Positions 36,191 to 46,189 are shown, counted from the stretch's first letter. The stretch: DNA of 64,000 nt from Hydrogenophaga pseudoflava NBRC 102511 (GCF_001592285.1 NZ_BCWQ01000012.1:110773-174772); one strand, 5' to 3'. Program-made: numbers and translations. The notes: a model not told the origin generated them from the letters alone.

Positions 36191-37174
36191 TCAGTAGCTC
36201 CGTTTGGCAGAGAGCTCGGCAAACAGGTCCTCGTAGATGCGGTAGCGGTTGGGGGCAATGGTGTCGTCTCCGGTGCCCTCGCCCTGCACTTTGGCCCGCA
36301 CGCCGCAGCCGGGTTCGTGCAGGTGGGTGCAGTTGTAGAACCTGCACGCGCCGAGCGCGGCGCGCAGATCGGGCATGAGGCTGGCCAACCGGGTCGCCTC
36401 GATGTGGTTCAGGCCGAATTCCTGGAAGCCGGGTGAATCGATCAGTGCGGTGGTGCGCGCCGTGTCGACCCAGTACCAGGTGGTGCTGGTGGTCGTGTGT
36501 TTGCCCGAGTTCAGGGCGCGCGAGATCTCACCGGTCTGTGCCTGGGCCTGAGGCACCAGGCGGTTGACTAGGGTGCTCTTGCCGACACCGGATGGGCCGA
36601 GTACCAGGGTCGTCTTGCCCTCCAGCCGCTGCACCAGCGCGTCCAGGCCAGACGAGGCATCGTCTTCACCCTTGAGCCGCAGCGGCAGCACAGTCAAACC
36701 CATGGCCCGGTACGGTGCCAGCCGGTCCCAGGCGCGCTCGAACAGGGTGCCGAGATCGGCCTTGTTGAGCACGATCAGAGGTGCGATGCCCTCGGCTTCG
36801 GCGGCGACCAGTGCGCGCGCCAGCTGATGTTCGGAGAACTCCGGCTCGGCCGCCAGCAGCACCAGCACCTGGTCGAGGTTGGCGGCGAACGACTTGGTGC
36901 GCAGCTCGTCCTGGCGGTAGAAGAGGTTGATCCGTGGCTCGACCCGCTCGATGCTGCCTTCGTCCCCGGTGGGCATCCAGCGCACCCGGTCGCCCACCAC
37001 GGCCTGGCTCTTTTTACCTCGGGGATGGCAGATGCGGCGTTGCCCGTCCGGGCTCTCGACCAGGCAGTGCCGTCCGTGGGCGGCAACCACCAGTCCGATG
37101 TCGATGGAGCCCTCGGACTCCGGCGCCCGGCCCGCGGCATCCGCACGCGAGCGGGAGCGGGGCGAGTGGTTCAT
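36191..37174 (-). CDS. rsgA: ribosome small-subunit GTPase RsgA
   Basis: 327 residues: OB fold with VGDRVRWMPTG, circularly permuted GTPase motifs (G4 LIVLNKADL, G1 VLGPSGVGKSTLVNRL, G3 DSPGFQEFG) and the zinc cluster CRFYNCTHLHEPGCGV. RsgA releases maturation factors from late 30S particles. The ATG at 37174 overlaps the M48 stop (ATGA), fixing the start and showing coupling. Confidence 0.97.
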   Translation of the reverse strand: MNHSPRSRSRADAAGRAPESEGSIDIGLVVAAHGRHCLVESPDGQRRICHPRGKKSQAVVGDRVRWMPTGDEGSIERVEPRINLFYRQDELRTKSFAANLDQVLVLLAAEPEFSEHQLARALVAAEAEGIAPLIVLNKADLGTLFERAWDRLAPYRAMGLTVLPLRLKGEDDASSGLDALVQRLEGKTTLVLGPSGVGKSTLVNRLVPQAQAQTGEISRALNSGKHTTTSTTWYWVDTARTTALIDSPGFQEFGLNHIEATRLASLMPDLRAALGACRFYNCTHLHEPGCGVRAKVQGEGTGDDTIAPNRYRIYEDLFAELSAKRSY

Positions 37175-38439
37175 GCGGCCGCACCCTGCAGGCGCGCGAT
37201 GCGCTCGCTGGCGGGCGGGTGCGAGTAGTAGAAGCGGGCGAACACCGGGTCGGGGGTGAGGGTGCTGGCGTTGTCCTTGTAGAGCTTGAGCAGCGCGCTG
37301 GCCAGGTCGTGGCCGTCGGTGTGGGCACAGGCGTAGGCGTCGGCCTCGAATTCGTGGCGGCGCGAGAGCTGCGCCAGCAGCGGCGAGAGGAAGTAGGTGA
37401 ACAGCGGCACCACCATCAGGAACAGCAGCAGCGCCAGCGCGTCGTTGGGGGCTGCCAGCGACGGCACCACGCCCAGACCGGTGTAGAACCAGGCTTGGCG
37501 TGACACCCACCCCAGCACCGCAAAGCCCACCAGGCTGAGCGCGAACATCAGCACGGTGCGCTGCAGGATGTGGCGCCGCTTGTAATGGCCCAGCTCATGC
37601 GCCAGCACCGCGTCGATCTCCGGCGGCGCGAGTTGCTTGAGCAGGGTGTCGAAGAAGACCACGCGTTTCGCGGCGCCGAAACCGGTGAAGTAGGCGTTGG
37701 CGTGGGCACTGCGCTTGCTGCCGTCCATCACGAACAGGCCCTTGGCCGCGAAGCCGCAGCGTTTCATCAGGTCGTTCACGCGCGCCTTGAGCGTATCGTC
37801 CTGCAGCGGTTCGAACTTGTTGAACAGAGGGGCAATCAGCGTGGGGTAGAGCACCAGCAGCAGCAGGTTGAACACCATCCAGGCCCCCCAGGCCCAGAGC
37901 CACCAGGTGGGGCCGGCGGCGCCCATGAGCCACAGCACCAGCGCCGCAATGGGCAGTCCGATCAGCCCGCCGACCACGGCACCCTTGAGCAGATCGCCGA
38001 GCCACAGACCCAGACTCATCTTGTTGAATCCGAAACGCTCTTCCAGCCGGAACGTGGACCACCAGCCAAGGGGCAGGGTCAGCACCGCGCCGATGAGCGT
38101 GAACGCGCCCAGCAAGGCGAGCTGCTGCCACATGCCGGGCGCCATCCACTGCAGCAGCAGCTGGTTGAGCGCATGCAGTCCACCCAGCAAGGTCCAGCCC
38201 AGCAGCAGGGCGGCTTCAACGGCTGATTCGAGCATGCCAAAGCGGGCCTTGGCGACGGTGTAGTCGGCGGCCTTGCGGTGGGCATCCAGTCCGATGGTGG
38301 CCGCGAACGGATCGGGGACCCGGTCGCGGTGGCGGACCACGTGGCGGATCTGCCGGCTGGCGAGCACCGTGCGGACGATCAGTCCGCTCACGAGCAAGGC
38401 ACAGAAAAGGTAGGTGAAGGCGAGGGCGCTGCTGTCCAT
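37171..38439 (-). CDS. M48 family membrane metalloprotease (Ste24-like)
   Basis: 422 residues with several N-terminal helices and the zinc site [10 protein letters not shown] plus the distal HEFEADAYA glutamate. Layout and length match Ste24/CAAX-prenyl protease-like M48 members. Substrate in bacteria unknown. Start at 38439 opens the first helix ([12 protein letters not shown]). It is divergent from orn and couples to rsgA, an order common in Burkholderiales. Confidence 0.92.
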   Translation of the reverse strand: MDSSALAFTYLFCALLVSGLIVRTVLASRQIRHVVRHRDRVPDPFAATIGLDAHRKAADYTVAKARFGMLESAVEAALLLGWTLLGGLHALNQLLLQWMAPGMWQQLALLGAFTLIGAVLTLPLGWWSTFRLEERFGFNKMSLGLWLGDLLKGAVVGGLIGLPIAALVLWLMGAAGPTWWLWAWGAWMVFNLLLLVLYPTLIAPLFNKFEPLQDDTLKARVNDLMKRCGFAAKGLFVMDGSKRSAHANAYFTGFGAAKRVVFFDTLLKQLAPPEIDAVLAHELGHYKRRHILQRTVLMFALSLVGFAVLGWVSRQAWFYTGLGVVPSLAAPNDALALLLFLMVVPLFTYFLSPLLAQLSRRHEFEADAYACAHTDGHDLASALLKLYKDNASTLTPDPVFARFYYSHPPASERIARLQGAAA

Positions 38440-38511
38440 GCCCGAGAGTCTATCGAAGCGGCGCCATGGTTGCCGCGCAGGGACATGGCGTTCTTGGTTG
38501 AAAATCGGCGC

Positions 38512-39117
38512 ATGAGCCAAGACCATATCAACCCGGCTGCCATGGCCGCCGACACCCCTGTGCCTACCCTGAGCAAGAGCGACCAGAACCTGGTCTGGCT
38601 CGATTGCGAGATGAGTGGGCTTGACCCTGAAAAGGAACGCCTGCTGGAGATCGCTGTGGTGGTCACGGGCCCCAACCTGGAGCCCCGGGTGGAAGGCCCG
38701 GTGTTTGCCATCCACCAGAGCGACGCGGTCCTCAATGGCATGGACGCCTGGAACAAGGGCACCCACGGCAAGAGCGGCCTGATCGACAAGGTCAAGGCCA
38801 GCACCGTCGACGAGGAGCAGGCCCAGGCCGAGCTCCTGGCCTTCATCGGCCAGTACGTGCCGAAAAATGGTTCTCCCATGTGCGGCAACAGCATCGGACA
38901 GGACCGGCGTTTTCTGGTGAAGTACATGCCCAAGCTGGAGGCGTACTTCCACTACCGCAACCTGGACGTGAGCACCATCAAGGAACTGGCCAAGCGCTGG
39001 AAGCCTGCGGTCTACGACAGCTTCAAGAAACACCAGAGGCACACGGCGCTGGCCGATGTGCACGAGTCCATCGACGAACTGGCCCACTACCGCGAGCACT
39101 TCCTCCGGGTGGACTGA
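38512..39117 (+). CDS. orn: oligoribonuclease
   Basis: 201 residues; DEDDh 3'-5' exonuclease with [44 protein letters not shown] and [18 protein letters not shown] supplying the metal-binding acids and the catalytic His. Orn finishes RNA decay by cleaving di- to pentanucleotides, including pGpG. The first 20 residues before SDQNLVWLD are poorly conserved, so the start could also be the ATG twelve codons on. Confidence 0.97.
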   Translation: MSQDHINPAAMAADTPVPTLSKSDQNLVWLDCEMSGLDPEKERLLEIAVVVTGPNLEPRVEGPVFAIHQSDAVLNGMDAWNKGTHGKSGLIDKVKASTVDEEQAQAELLAFIGQYVPKNGSPMCGNSIGQDRRFLVKYMPKLEAYFHYRNLDVSTIKELAKRWKPAVYDSFKKHQRHTALADVHESIDELAHYREHFLRVD

Positions 39118-39121
39118 TCAG

Positions 39122-39170
39122 CGGCAGAAAACAAAAAAAGGGCCTCCGGCCCTTTTTTTGTTTTCTGCCG
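39122..39170. terminator. bidirectional terminator orn/pit
   Basis: A perfect 23-bp stem with a TCC loop (arms 39122-39144 and 39148-39170); the stem carries A7 on one side and T7 on the other, so both strands end in a U tract. It sits between convergent orn and pit genes. Confidence 0.95.
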
Positions 39171-39187
39171 GAGGACTCCGAGCAGGC

Positions 39188-40198
39188 TCAGAACACCGTG
39201 AGGCTGAACCAGTAGGCCACCGCAGCCACGAAGGCCGACGCCGGGATGGTCAGCACCCAGGCCCAGACGATGTTGCCCGCCACCCCCCAGCGCACTGCGC
39301 TGGCGCGCTGCACCGAACCCACGCCAACGATCGCGCCGGTGATGGTGTGGGTGGTCGACACGGGGATGCCCAGCGCCGTGGCCAGGAAAAGCGTCATTGC
39401 GCCCCCGGTTTCGGCACAGAAGCCGCCCACCGGCTTGAGCTTGGTGATCTTCTGGCCCATGGTGCGCACAATGCGCCAGCCACCGAACATGGTGCCCAGG
39501 CCGATGGCCGCGTAGCACGACACGATGGTCCAGGTCGGCGGCGACTTGTCGGCCGATGATGCGTAGCCGGTGGCTATAAGAAGCATCCAGATGATGCCGA
39601 TCGTCTTCTGCGCATCGTTGCCGCCATGGCCGAGGCTGTAGGCGCCGGCCGAAACCAGCTGCAACCGCCGGAACCAGCCATCGACCTTGAGCGGCCGCGT
39701 GCGGCGGAATACCCAGGCCACCAGGACCATCATCAGCGAGCCCAGAATGAAACCCAGCAGGGGCGAGACGAAGATGAACGCCACGGTGCGCAGCACGCCG
39801 GTGGCGATCAGCGCACCAGCGCCGGCCTTGGCAATCACGGCGCCAACGATGCCGCCGATGAGCGCGTGAGAGGAGCTGCTGGGGATGCCGTAGTACCAGG
39901 TGATCAGGTTCCAGGTGATCGCCCCGCTGAGGGCGCCGAACACCACGTGCGTGTCGATCACCGAGGGGTCGGCGATGCCCTTGCCCACGGTGGCTGCCAC
40001 GCTGAGCTTGAAGATGAAGATGGCAACGAAGTTGAAAAAGGCGGCGAACACCACCGCTTGCCCGGGTTTGAGCACGCCGGTGGAAACGATGGTCGCGATC
40101 GAGTTGGCGGCGTCATGAAACCCGTTCATGAAGTCGAAGATCAGCGCCAGCGCCACCAGCATGACCACGACCCAGAGGGCCGCCTGAACGGTCGTCAT
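39188..40198 (-). CDS. low-affinity inorganic phosphate transporter (PiT)
   Basis: 336 residues with about ten helices and the duplicated PiT signature: FDFMNGFHDAANSIAT near the N-terminus and SLGHGGNDAQKTIGII in the second half. PiT carriers import metal-phosphate with protons. It follows the DUF47 gene by 16 bp, the standard pairing for phosphate transport. Confidence 0.95.
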   Translation of the reverse strand: MTTVQAALWVVVMLVALALIFDFMNGFHDAANSIATIVSTGVLKPGQAVVFAAFFNFVAIFIFKLSVAATVGKGIADPSVIDTHVVFGALSGAITWNLITWYYGIPSSSSHALIGGIVGAVIAKAGAGALIATGVLRTVAFIFVSPLLGFILGSLMMVLVAWVFRRTRPLKVDGWFRRLQLVSAGAYSLGHGGNDAQKTIGIIWMLLIATGYASSADKSPPTWTIVSCYAAIGLGTMFGGWRIVRTMGQKITKLKPVGGFCAETGGAMTLFLATALGIPVSTTHTITGAIVGVGSVQRASAVRWGVAGNIVWAWVLTIPASAFVAAVAYWFSLTVF

Positions 40199-40214
40199 GG
40201 CAGGACCCTTCCGA

Positions 40215-40862
40215 TCAGGAGTTTTCGAGGACGATGCCCTCGATGAGGTTGGCGACGTCCTCGCACTTGTCGGTGATGGTTTCCAGCAACTCGTAGATCG
40301 CCTTGAGCTTGATCACCTCGCGCACTTCCGGCTCCTCTCGGAACAGCTTGCTCATGGCCGAGCGCATGACGCGGTCGGCGTCCGATTCGAGGCGGTCGAT
40401 CTCTTCGCAGGTCTTGACGGCGGCTTCGGCTGTCTTGGGCTCGTTGACGTCCTTGAGCAGGCTGATGGCGTGCTTGAGCCGTTCGCAGCACTTGACGCTC
40501 AGGTCGGTCAGCCGCGAGATCTCGTCGGTCATGTGCCGCACGTCGTACAGCGCCATGGTTTCTGCCGAGTCCTGGATCAGGTCGGCCACGTCGTCCATGG
40601 TGTTGATCAGCGAGTGAATCTGCTCGCGGTCGATCGGCGTGATGAAGGTGGTGTGCAGCAGGCGGTTGACCTCGTGGGTGATGCGGTCGGCCGCGCGTTC
40701 GGCGTGGTCCACCTCCTGGTTGTATTTGTCCCTCAGGAGCGGGTCGCTGTAGTGGGCCACCAGCTGCGAAAACGCATGCGCGGCCTTGACGATCTGTTCG
40801 GCGTGCTGGTTGAACAGCTCAAAAAAATTGCCCTCTTTGGGCAACAGCTTGCCAAAAAACAT
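40215..40862 (-). CDS. DUF47 (PhoU-like) Pit accessory protein
   Basis: 215-residue all-helical protein: FFELFNQHAEQIVKAAHAF, DHAERAADRITHEVNRLL and ESDADRVMRSAMSKLFR carry the metal-binding E/D-x-x-x-D patterns of PhoU-like proteins. DUF47 proteins regulate Pit carriers encoded with them. First gene of a two-gene operon, divergent from the DEAD-box helicase. Confidence 0.93.
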   Translation of the reverse strand: MFFGKLLPKEGNFFELFNQHAEQIVKAAHAFSQLVAHYSDPLLRDKYNQEVDHAERAADRITHEVNRLLHTTFITPIDREQIHSLINTMDDVADLIQDSAETMALYDVRHMTDEISRLTDLSVKCCERLKHAISLLKDVNEPKTAEAAVKTCEEIDRLESDADRVMRSAMSKLFREEPEVREVIKLKAIYELLETITDKCEDVANLIEGIVLENS

Positions 40863-40989
40863 GGCGTCTCCGGTGGTGGAATGTGAAAGAGATGTGACGC
40901 ACAGGCGTCGAATCGGAAGATTTTAGCCGCCGGCACTTTTGCCAAAGGACACGCGTGGGGCCCGCGCAGCACCGGCGCGTCCCAATAAC

Positions 40990-41018
40990 TTGGGGAAAAC
41001 CCCGATTCGTGCCATAAT
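40990..41018 (+). promoter_or_regulatory. predicted promoter of the DEAD-box gene
   Basis: TTGGGG (40990-40995), a 17-bp spacer and CATAAT (41013-41018), about 280 bp before the helicase ATG. It would give an unusually long leader RNA. Confidence 0.6.
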
Positions 41019-41025
41019 CGCAGGC

Positions 41026-41298
41026 TGCCCTTCCACGAGAAGGGCGGATTTGTGCATCTGCCTCACACAAGAGGCCTCCCGAATGCCCGCCGGCATCGTC
41101 AAACGACGCCAAGGCCGGACACGGACGAGGCCACTCGCTGAGCTCGCCGGAGACCCTCCGGCCTGTCCCGCGCGGTACCGTTTGTGGTTGATGTTTTGTA
41201 ACCACGAACGGATCAGACACCTGCGGGTTCCGGCCAATGGCCGGCATTTCCGATGGCCTGTTCTGTTCAATGACGCCCCTTGTGGCGCCAGGACGAAC
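41026..41298 (+). promoter_or_regulatory. long structured 5' leader of the DEAD-box gene
   Basis: About 270 nt without a convincing gene. It holds at least five hairpins: 41028-41044, 41083-41096, 41146-41162, a 12-bp stem at 41178-41211 and 41230-41244, plus a short stem just before the AGGA ribosome binding site. An open frame through it is not protein-like. The likely use is post-transcriptional control, perhaps by the helicase itself. Confidence 0.6.
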
Positions 41299-43023
41299 AT
41301 GAGCGACGCTTTTGAAGATCGCGGCGAATTCACGCCCGAAATTTCCTCCAACGAACTGCTGGCCGATGCGCCCGTGGCCACGGAACCCAATGCTTTCGAG
41401 CTGCTGGGGCTGGCTCCGGAACTGGTGCGCGCGGTGGCCGATCTGGGCTACACCCAGCCCACCCAGGTGCAGTCGATGGTCATTCCCAAGGCCATCCGTC
41501 AGGAGCACCAGGCCGACGAACGTTATGCCGACCTGATGGTTTCCAGCCAGACGGGCAGTGGCAAGACCGCGGCCTTCCTGCTGCCGGTACTGCACACCCT
41601 GCTCCAGCAGCAGGATGCGCGGGCCGAGGCCGAGCGCCTGGCGTTCGAGAAGGAAACCGCCGAGGCGCTGGCCGCCGGCAAGCCCGCCCCCAAGCGCGCC
41701 AAACGCAAGGATCCGACCAACCCCCGCAACTTCAAGGCCGCCACGCCCGGCGCGCTCGTGTTGTGCCCGACCCGCGAGCTCGCGCAGCAGGTGGCTCACG
41801 ATGCCATCGACCTGGTGCGCCACTGCCGTGGCCTGCGCATCGCCAACGTGGTCGGCGGCATGCCGTACCAGTTGCAGATCGCACGGCTGCAGAACGCCGA
41901 CCTCGTGGTCGCCACGCCGGGCCGCCTGCTGGACCTGCAGCGCTCGCAGCAGCTCAAGCTGGACCAGGTGCAGTTCCTGGTGGTCGACGAGGCCGACCGC
42001 ATGCTCGACCTGGGCTTTTCGGACGACCTGGCCGAAGTCAACCAGCTCACCAGCCAGCGCGACCAGACCATGATGTTCTCGGCCACCTTCGCGCCGCGCA
42101 TCCAGCAGCTGGCGCTGCGCGTGATGCACGATGGCGGCAAGCATGTGCAGAAGGTGCAGATCGACAGCCCGCAGGAAAAGCACGCCAACATCAAGCAGGT
42201 TCTGTTCTGGGCCGACAACGCCGAGCACAAGCGCAAGCTGCTGGACCACTGGCTGCGCGACGCATCGATCAACCAGGCGGTAGTGTTCTGCAGCACCCAG
42301 GTGGAGTGCGATGGCCTGGCCACCGACCTCCAGCAGACTGGCTTCCATGCCGTGGCCCTGCACGGAGCGCTGAGCCAGGGGTTGCGCAACCGGCGCCTGA
42401 TGGCGCTGCGCAGCGGACAGGTCCAGATCCTGGTGGCCACCGACGTCGCCGCCCGCGGCATCGACGTGCCGACCATCACGCACGTCTTCAACTTCGGCCT
42501 GCCCATGAAGGCAGAGGACTACACCCACCGCATCGGCCGAACCGGCCGTGCCGGCCGCGATGGTTTGGCCGTGACGTTCGCCGAGTTCCGCGACCGCCGC
42601 AAGATCGGCGACATCGAGGCCTACACCCGCCAGCGCATCGCTGTGGAGGTGGTGCCCGGTCTGGAGCCGCGCCAGCGCCCGCCGCAACCCGAGTTCAATG
42701 GCCGCGGTCGCCCAGGTGGTGGCCGTCCGGGCAACGACCGTTTCCAGCGCCCCTCCGGTGACCGCTTTGGTGGTGACCGTTTCGGCGGCGACCGCCGTCC
42801 GGCACCGCGCGGCCCCCGTGTCGAAGGGCGCTTCGACGCCCCCCGCTTCGAAGGCCGCGACGCCGCGCCGCGCGGCGATGTGCGTTTCGACAGCCGTCCG
42901 GACCAGCGCCGCGATCACGCACCTGCGCGTGGCTTCGGCAAGCCCCAGGGTGGGGCGGGCAACTGGGGGCGCGGTGACGCCGGCGCGTCCCGCCCGGCCG
43001 GCCCGCGCCGCCAACCGCGCTGA
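41299..43023 (+). CDS. DEAD-box RNA helicase (RhlE-like)
   Basis: 574 residues with all helicase motifs: SSQTGSGKTAAFLLP (I), PTRELAQQV (Ia), VDEADRMLDLGF (II), SAT (III), HRIGRTGRAGR (VI). About 40 extra residues rich in charged and Pro residues (EAERLAFEKETAEAL to KRKDPTNPRN) are inserted between motifs I and Ia. The C-terminal 130 residues are disordered, Arg/Gly/Phe-rich with repeats of GDRFGG, a usual RNA-binding tail of RhlE-type helicases. It remodels RNA or ribosome precursors. ATG at 41299 with AGGA. Confidence 0.94.
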   Translation: MSDAFEDRGEFTPEISSNELLADAPVATEPNAFELLGLAPELVRAVADLGYTQPTQVQSMVIPKAIRQEHQADERYADLMVSSQTGSGKTAAFLLPVLHTLLQQQDARAEAERLAFEKETAEALAAGKPAPKRAKRKDPTNPRNFKAATPGALVLCPTRELAQQVAHDAIDLVRHCRGLRIANVVGGMPYQLQIARLQNADLVVATPGRLLDLQRSQQLKLDQVQFLVVDEADRMLDLGFSDDLAEVNQLTSQRDQTMMFSATFAPRIQQLALRVMHDGGKHVQKVQIDSPQEKHANIKQVLFWADNAEHKRKLLDHWLRDASINQAVVFCSTQVECDGLATDLQQTGFHAVALHGALSQGLRNRRLMALRSGQVQILVATDVAARGIDVPTITHVFNFGLPMKAEDYTHRIGRTGRAGRDGLAVTFAEFRDRRKIGDIEAYTRQRIAVEVVPGLEPRQRPPQPEFNGRGRPGGGRPGNDRFQRPSGDRFGGDRFGGDRRPAPRGPRVEGRFDAPRFEGRDAAPRGDVRFDSRPDQRRDHAPARGFGKPQGGAGNWGRGDAGASRPAGPRRQPR

Positions 43024-43029
43024 GCGCGG

Positions 43030-44928
43030 TCAGCGCGTTTTGTTGAACATCAGCGGCGCCAGCCGCTCGATGTAGAACGCAGCGGCACCTGTGGACAGGT
43101 GCCCGTAGTCGTAGGAGAGTGGCTGCGTGGCGTCTTCGGACAGCCGGGTCAGGCAGCCCTGGGCGTTGCAGAAGACGTCCATCCCCGAGATGAACTCGAT
43201 ACCCATTCTTTGGGCACGCTCGCGCATGATCTCGGTCGCCCTGCGCACCTCCGGGTCCAGAAACACGTCATCCAGCCGCAACGGCGGGAGGGCCTGCACA
43301 GGCCCTTTTTTCCATTCCTCCAGCAGGATCTGCGGCAGGTGCTTCCTCCAGTAGGGGACGGCGCCCAGCAAGATGATGCGGGGCACGCCCGCCTGTTGAA
43401 TCTGCTCCACCGTGGCTTCGAGGTTGCGCAGGTCATAGCGCTTGTTGTGCCACCACGAGTAGAGGATCACGATGTCGGGCTTGGTGTCCCGGATCGCCTG
43501 GATGTTGGCATCGTTGATGCTTCTGCACAGCGGCCGGGGCTCGATGCCCAGCACCGATGGACAGATGGCGGCGGTGCGTTCAGCCAGACCGAATTCGAAG
43601 CGACCTGAATCTTTCAGTGCCTTGAAGCCCGGGTACAGCGAGCCCGCATGCGAATCCCCCCAGAGGAAGACCAGCGGCCGCTTCTGTTCGATGCAGAAAG
43701 GCTTGTAGTGAGACGGAGGCAGGCGGTAGTCCAGCATGCAGTCCTTGTCCCGCCATCCATCGACCACGGCCGACCGGCCGCCTGTGGACATGAGGTGGCG
43801 CACCAGCTCGGGAATGCGCTGCTCGAATCCGTTGTTGCGGTGGATGGCGAAGCCGGCGACCGCAACCAGGCACAGGCCCACGCAGAGGGCGGTGATGACC
43901 ACCGTCCCATTCATGCGCCCGATGCGGATCGGCTTCTCGATGAAACGGTGGGTCGTCCACGCCAACACGAAGGCCAGTGCCATCCAGGACAGCGGCTGCT
44001 CCCAGCCAGGATCGCCCGTGGACTTGAGGTGTGCAAAGGACTGCAGCGGCCAGTGCCACAGGTACAGCGGGTAGCTGATGAGGCCGATCTCCACCAAGGG
44101 CTTGCTCGACAGCACGACCCGGTTGAGCCAGGCCGAGGCGCCCGCTGCGATCAGCAGCGCCGTTCCCAGGGTGGGCAGCAATGCCCACCAGCCAGCAACG
44201 GATGTTGTCTCTGGCGCGATGTTCATCAGCGCCAGTGTCAGCGGTGCCGCGCCGATCCAGGCGAGTGCATTCGTGCGCCCTCCAGGCATTTTTTTCCGCC
44301 ATGTGGCCAGCAGAGCCCCGATCAGCAGCGCGAGGAGCAGGGCCGATGATGGGGAGGACGCTGTGGCGGTCTGGTCGTGCGCCAGATGCAGAAGGACGGA
44401 CAGCAGCAGCGCAGCAACGGTCCAGCGCATCGCGTTCATGTGCCAGCGGTGCAGCGCCCACATTGCAAGAGGCCACAGCAGGCAGAACGGCACCCACACG
44501 GTCAGTGGCCAGAGATGCAGCAGCGGCTTGCTGGCAGACCCTGCAGCAAATGGGCCAGCTTCTGCCGTCAGGTTGGTAACGAACGTGCTGCCTGCCACGA
44601 CCTGCTGGCCCAGTTGGCGGTAGTCGGTCGGCGCCAACAGGAACCAGCCAGCGACCAGCACCGCGGCCAGCACCAGAAGCAGCGCTGGGACGAGGTGTCT
44701 GATGCGCCGTGCGCAGAAATCGCCAAGGCTGAACCTCGGGCTCTGCAGCTCTGACAGGACGCTTGAGCAGATCAGATAGCCGGAAACGACAAAAAAGACG
44801 CCGAGGCCTGCAAAACCCCCAGCGAGGACGTCGGGAAAGGCCTGGTGGAGCACCACGGACACCACTGCAACCGCCTTCAGGCCATCAAGGTCGGGGCGGA
44901 GCGGGGCGATACGGGCTTCGGCAGACAT
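43030..44928 (-). CDS. acyltransferase-3/SGNH fusion (glycan O-acetylase)
   Basis: 632 residues: an acyltransferase-3 membrane domain (about 1-350; LDGLKAVAVVSVVLHQAFPD, GVFFVVSGYLICSSVL, GLISYPLYLWHWPLQSFAHL) joined to a periplasmic SGNH domain with the Ser motif LWGDSHAGSLYP and a late Asp-x-x-His in YDYGHLS. This OafB/OatA-like layout moves acetyl groups across the membrane and attaches them to glycans. It is the last gene of the polysaccharide cluster, so it probably O-acetylates that polymer. The start at 44928 (MSAEARIAPLRPDLDGLKA) is chosen because the acyltransferase domain begins directly. Confidence 0.92.
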   Translation of the reverse strand: MSAEARIAPLRPDLDGLKAVAVVSVVLHQAFPDVLAGGFAGLGVFFVVSGYLICSSVLSELQSPRFSLGDFCARRIRHLVPALLLVLAAVLVAGWFLLAPTDYRQLGQQVVAGSTFVTNLTAEAGPFAAGSASKPLLHLWPLTVWVPFCLLWPLAMWALHRWHMNAMRWTVAALLLSVLLHLAHDQTATASSPSSALLLALLIGALLATWRKKMPGGRTNALAWIGAAPLTLALMNIAPETTSVAGWWALLPTLGTALLIAAGASAWLNRVVLSSKPLVEIGLISYPLYLWHWPLQSFAHLKSTGDPGWEQPLSWMALAFVLAWTTHRFIEKPIRIGRMNGTVVITALCVGLCLVAVAGFAIHRNNGFEQRIPELVRHLMSTGGRSAVVDGWRDKDCMLDYRLPPSHYKPFCIEQKRPLVFLWGDSHAGSLYPGFKALKDSGRFEFGLAERTAAICPSVLGIEPRPLCRSINDANIQAIRDTKPDIVILYSWWHNKRYDLRNLEATVEQIQQAGVPRIILLGAVPYWRKHLPQILLEEWKKGPVQALPPLRLDDVFLDPEVRRATEIMRERAQRMGIEFISGMDVFCNAQGCLTRLSEDATQPLSYDYGHLSTGAAAFYIERLAPLMFNKTR

Positions 44929-45016
44929 GGGCTGGCGGCTGCACCGGTAGCGCCGGGGGACGGCACTGGCCGAGGTGATCTGCATCCAGGCCTTAAGAGA
45001 CCCGGATGCCCGGCGA

Positions 45017-46156
45017 TCACGCGTACAGCTGGCGGGCGATGGTGTGCGCCAGGGAGTCGGGCAACTCGACATCGTCGAACATCAGCGTCTGCCCGGCACT
45101 CACCGCGCGGGTCAGCACCGCGTCCTGGATCATGCCGATGGGGACGTGGCCCTTGACGTCGGCGATGCGGGCGGCCTCGCCACGCACCTGAAACCCGCCG
45201 ATAGCGCGGTCGATGCGCGTGCCCGCGGGCATGTCGTGTTTGGCGATGCCCACGATGGAGACCGTCGGGCTGCTGGAGTTGTTCAGCAGCACGCCACCGC
45301 CGTGGAGCACCCGTCGCACGGTCTTGATGATTTCGTACTGGCAGAGGTGGAACGGACGCACCAGCACGTAGTAGGGACCGTCGCCCAGTTTGAGGTAGTT
45401 CAGCGCCTTCCACTCGGACTTGTCGTGCGTGCCGACCACGAAGACACCCGCGTTGCCCGGTGCAAGCACGTAGTCCGAAATGGCTTGTCCCCGCTCGGCC
45501 GCACCGCGTGCCAGTTCGATAGCCGCCTTGGTGACGTCGGTGGCCTTGGGGCCTTCCATGCCCTGGCGCGTGATCGTGCCGCCGAAGCCGTTGGCCACCA
45601 GGGCCTGTTCGATCTGGATCTTGGTGCCGTCGGTGAAAGAGGTGGTCTGCTCGACGCTGATGCCCTGCTTGCCGGCCCAGTACGCCATTTCTTCGGGCGT
45701 CGGGTGGTGGTTCAGGAAGCCCTTCATGTTGCCGTACACGAGGGGCTTGAAGCCCATCATCACCGCCTCTTCGCGCAGGGCGGCGATCGAGCCGGGCTGG
45801 TCGCCTTCCGCCTCGGTGAGCAGACCCTTGTCGGCGAAGTAGGAGCCGGTGGTGACGTGGAACTCGGAGTTCATCGTGACGACCGGCTTGCCGGCCTTCA
45901 ACGCGATGTCGATGATGCGTGTGGCGTGCAGCACGTCACCGCTGCATTCGACAATCAGGTCGGACTTGTCCAGGAGTTCCTGCTCCGAGTGCGTGAAGCG
46001 GTTGGTGCAGGGAAATCCTTCGACGCTGGCAGCAGGGCGCCGGGTGAGCACGGCGCTCAGGGTCAAGTCGGTGGCGTGGTTGTGCAGCAGCCTGGCAAAG
46101 CCGCTGGCAATGAAGCCGGTTCCAACCAGGCCGATGCGTTTTTGGGGGCTGTTCAT
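45017..46156 (-). CDS. NAD(P)-dependent oxidoreductase with C-terminal SAF domain
   Basis: 379 residues: a Rossmann fold at the start (GLVGTGFIASGFARLLH), a middle domain like homoserine-dehydrogenase-type oxidoreductases (KPLVYGNMKGFLNHHPTPEE) and a C-terminal SAF/antifreeze-like unit (KHDMPAGTRIDRAIGGFQVR to IARQLYA). The pairing resembles COG4091 predicted dehydrogenases. Its substrate is unknown; within this cluster a sugar-derived or acidic building block is a reasonable guess. It lies 33 bp after the CapD-type gene. Confidence 0.8.
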   Translation of the reverse strand: MNSPQKRIGLVGTGFIASGFARLLHNHATDLTLSAVLTRRPAASVEGFPCTNRFTHSEQELLDKSDLIVECSGDVLHATRIIDIALKAGKPVVTMNSEFHVTTGSYFADKGLLTEAEGDQPGSIAALREEAVMMGFKPLVYGNMKGFLNHHPTPEEMAYWAGKQGISVEQTTSFTDGTKIQIEQALVANGFGGTITRQGMEGPKATDVTKAAIELARGAAERGQAISDYVLAPGNAGVFVVGTHDKSEWKALNYLKLGDGPYYVLVRPFHLCQYEIIKTVRRVLHGGGVLLNNSSSPTVSIVGIAKHDMPAGTRIDRAIGGFQVRGEAARIADVKGHVPIGMIQDAVLTRAVSAGQTLMFDDVELPDSLAHTIARQLYA

Positions 46157-46189
46157 GGTGTGTGTGATGACAATGGTTTGTGAGGCCGC

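Noticed and set aside
40939..41298. 120-codon extension in frame with the DEAD-box helicase
   Set aside because: The helicase starts at 41299 with AGGA; the upstream residues are not conserved-looking and the DNA instead folds into hairpins.
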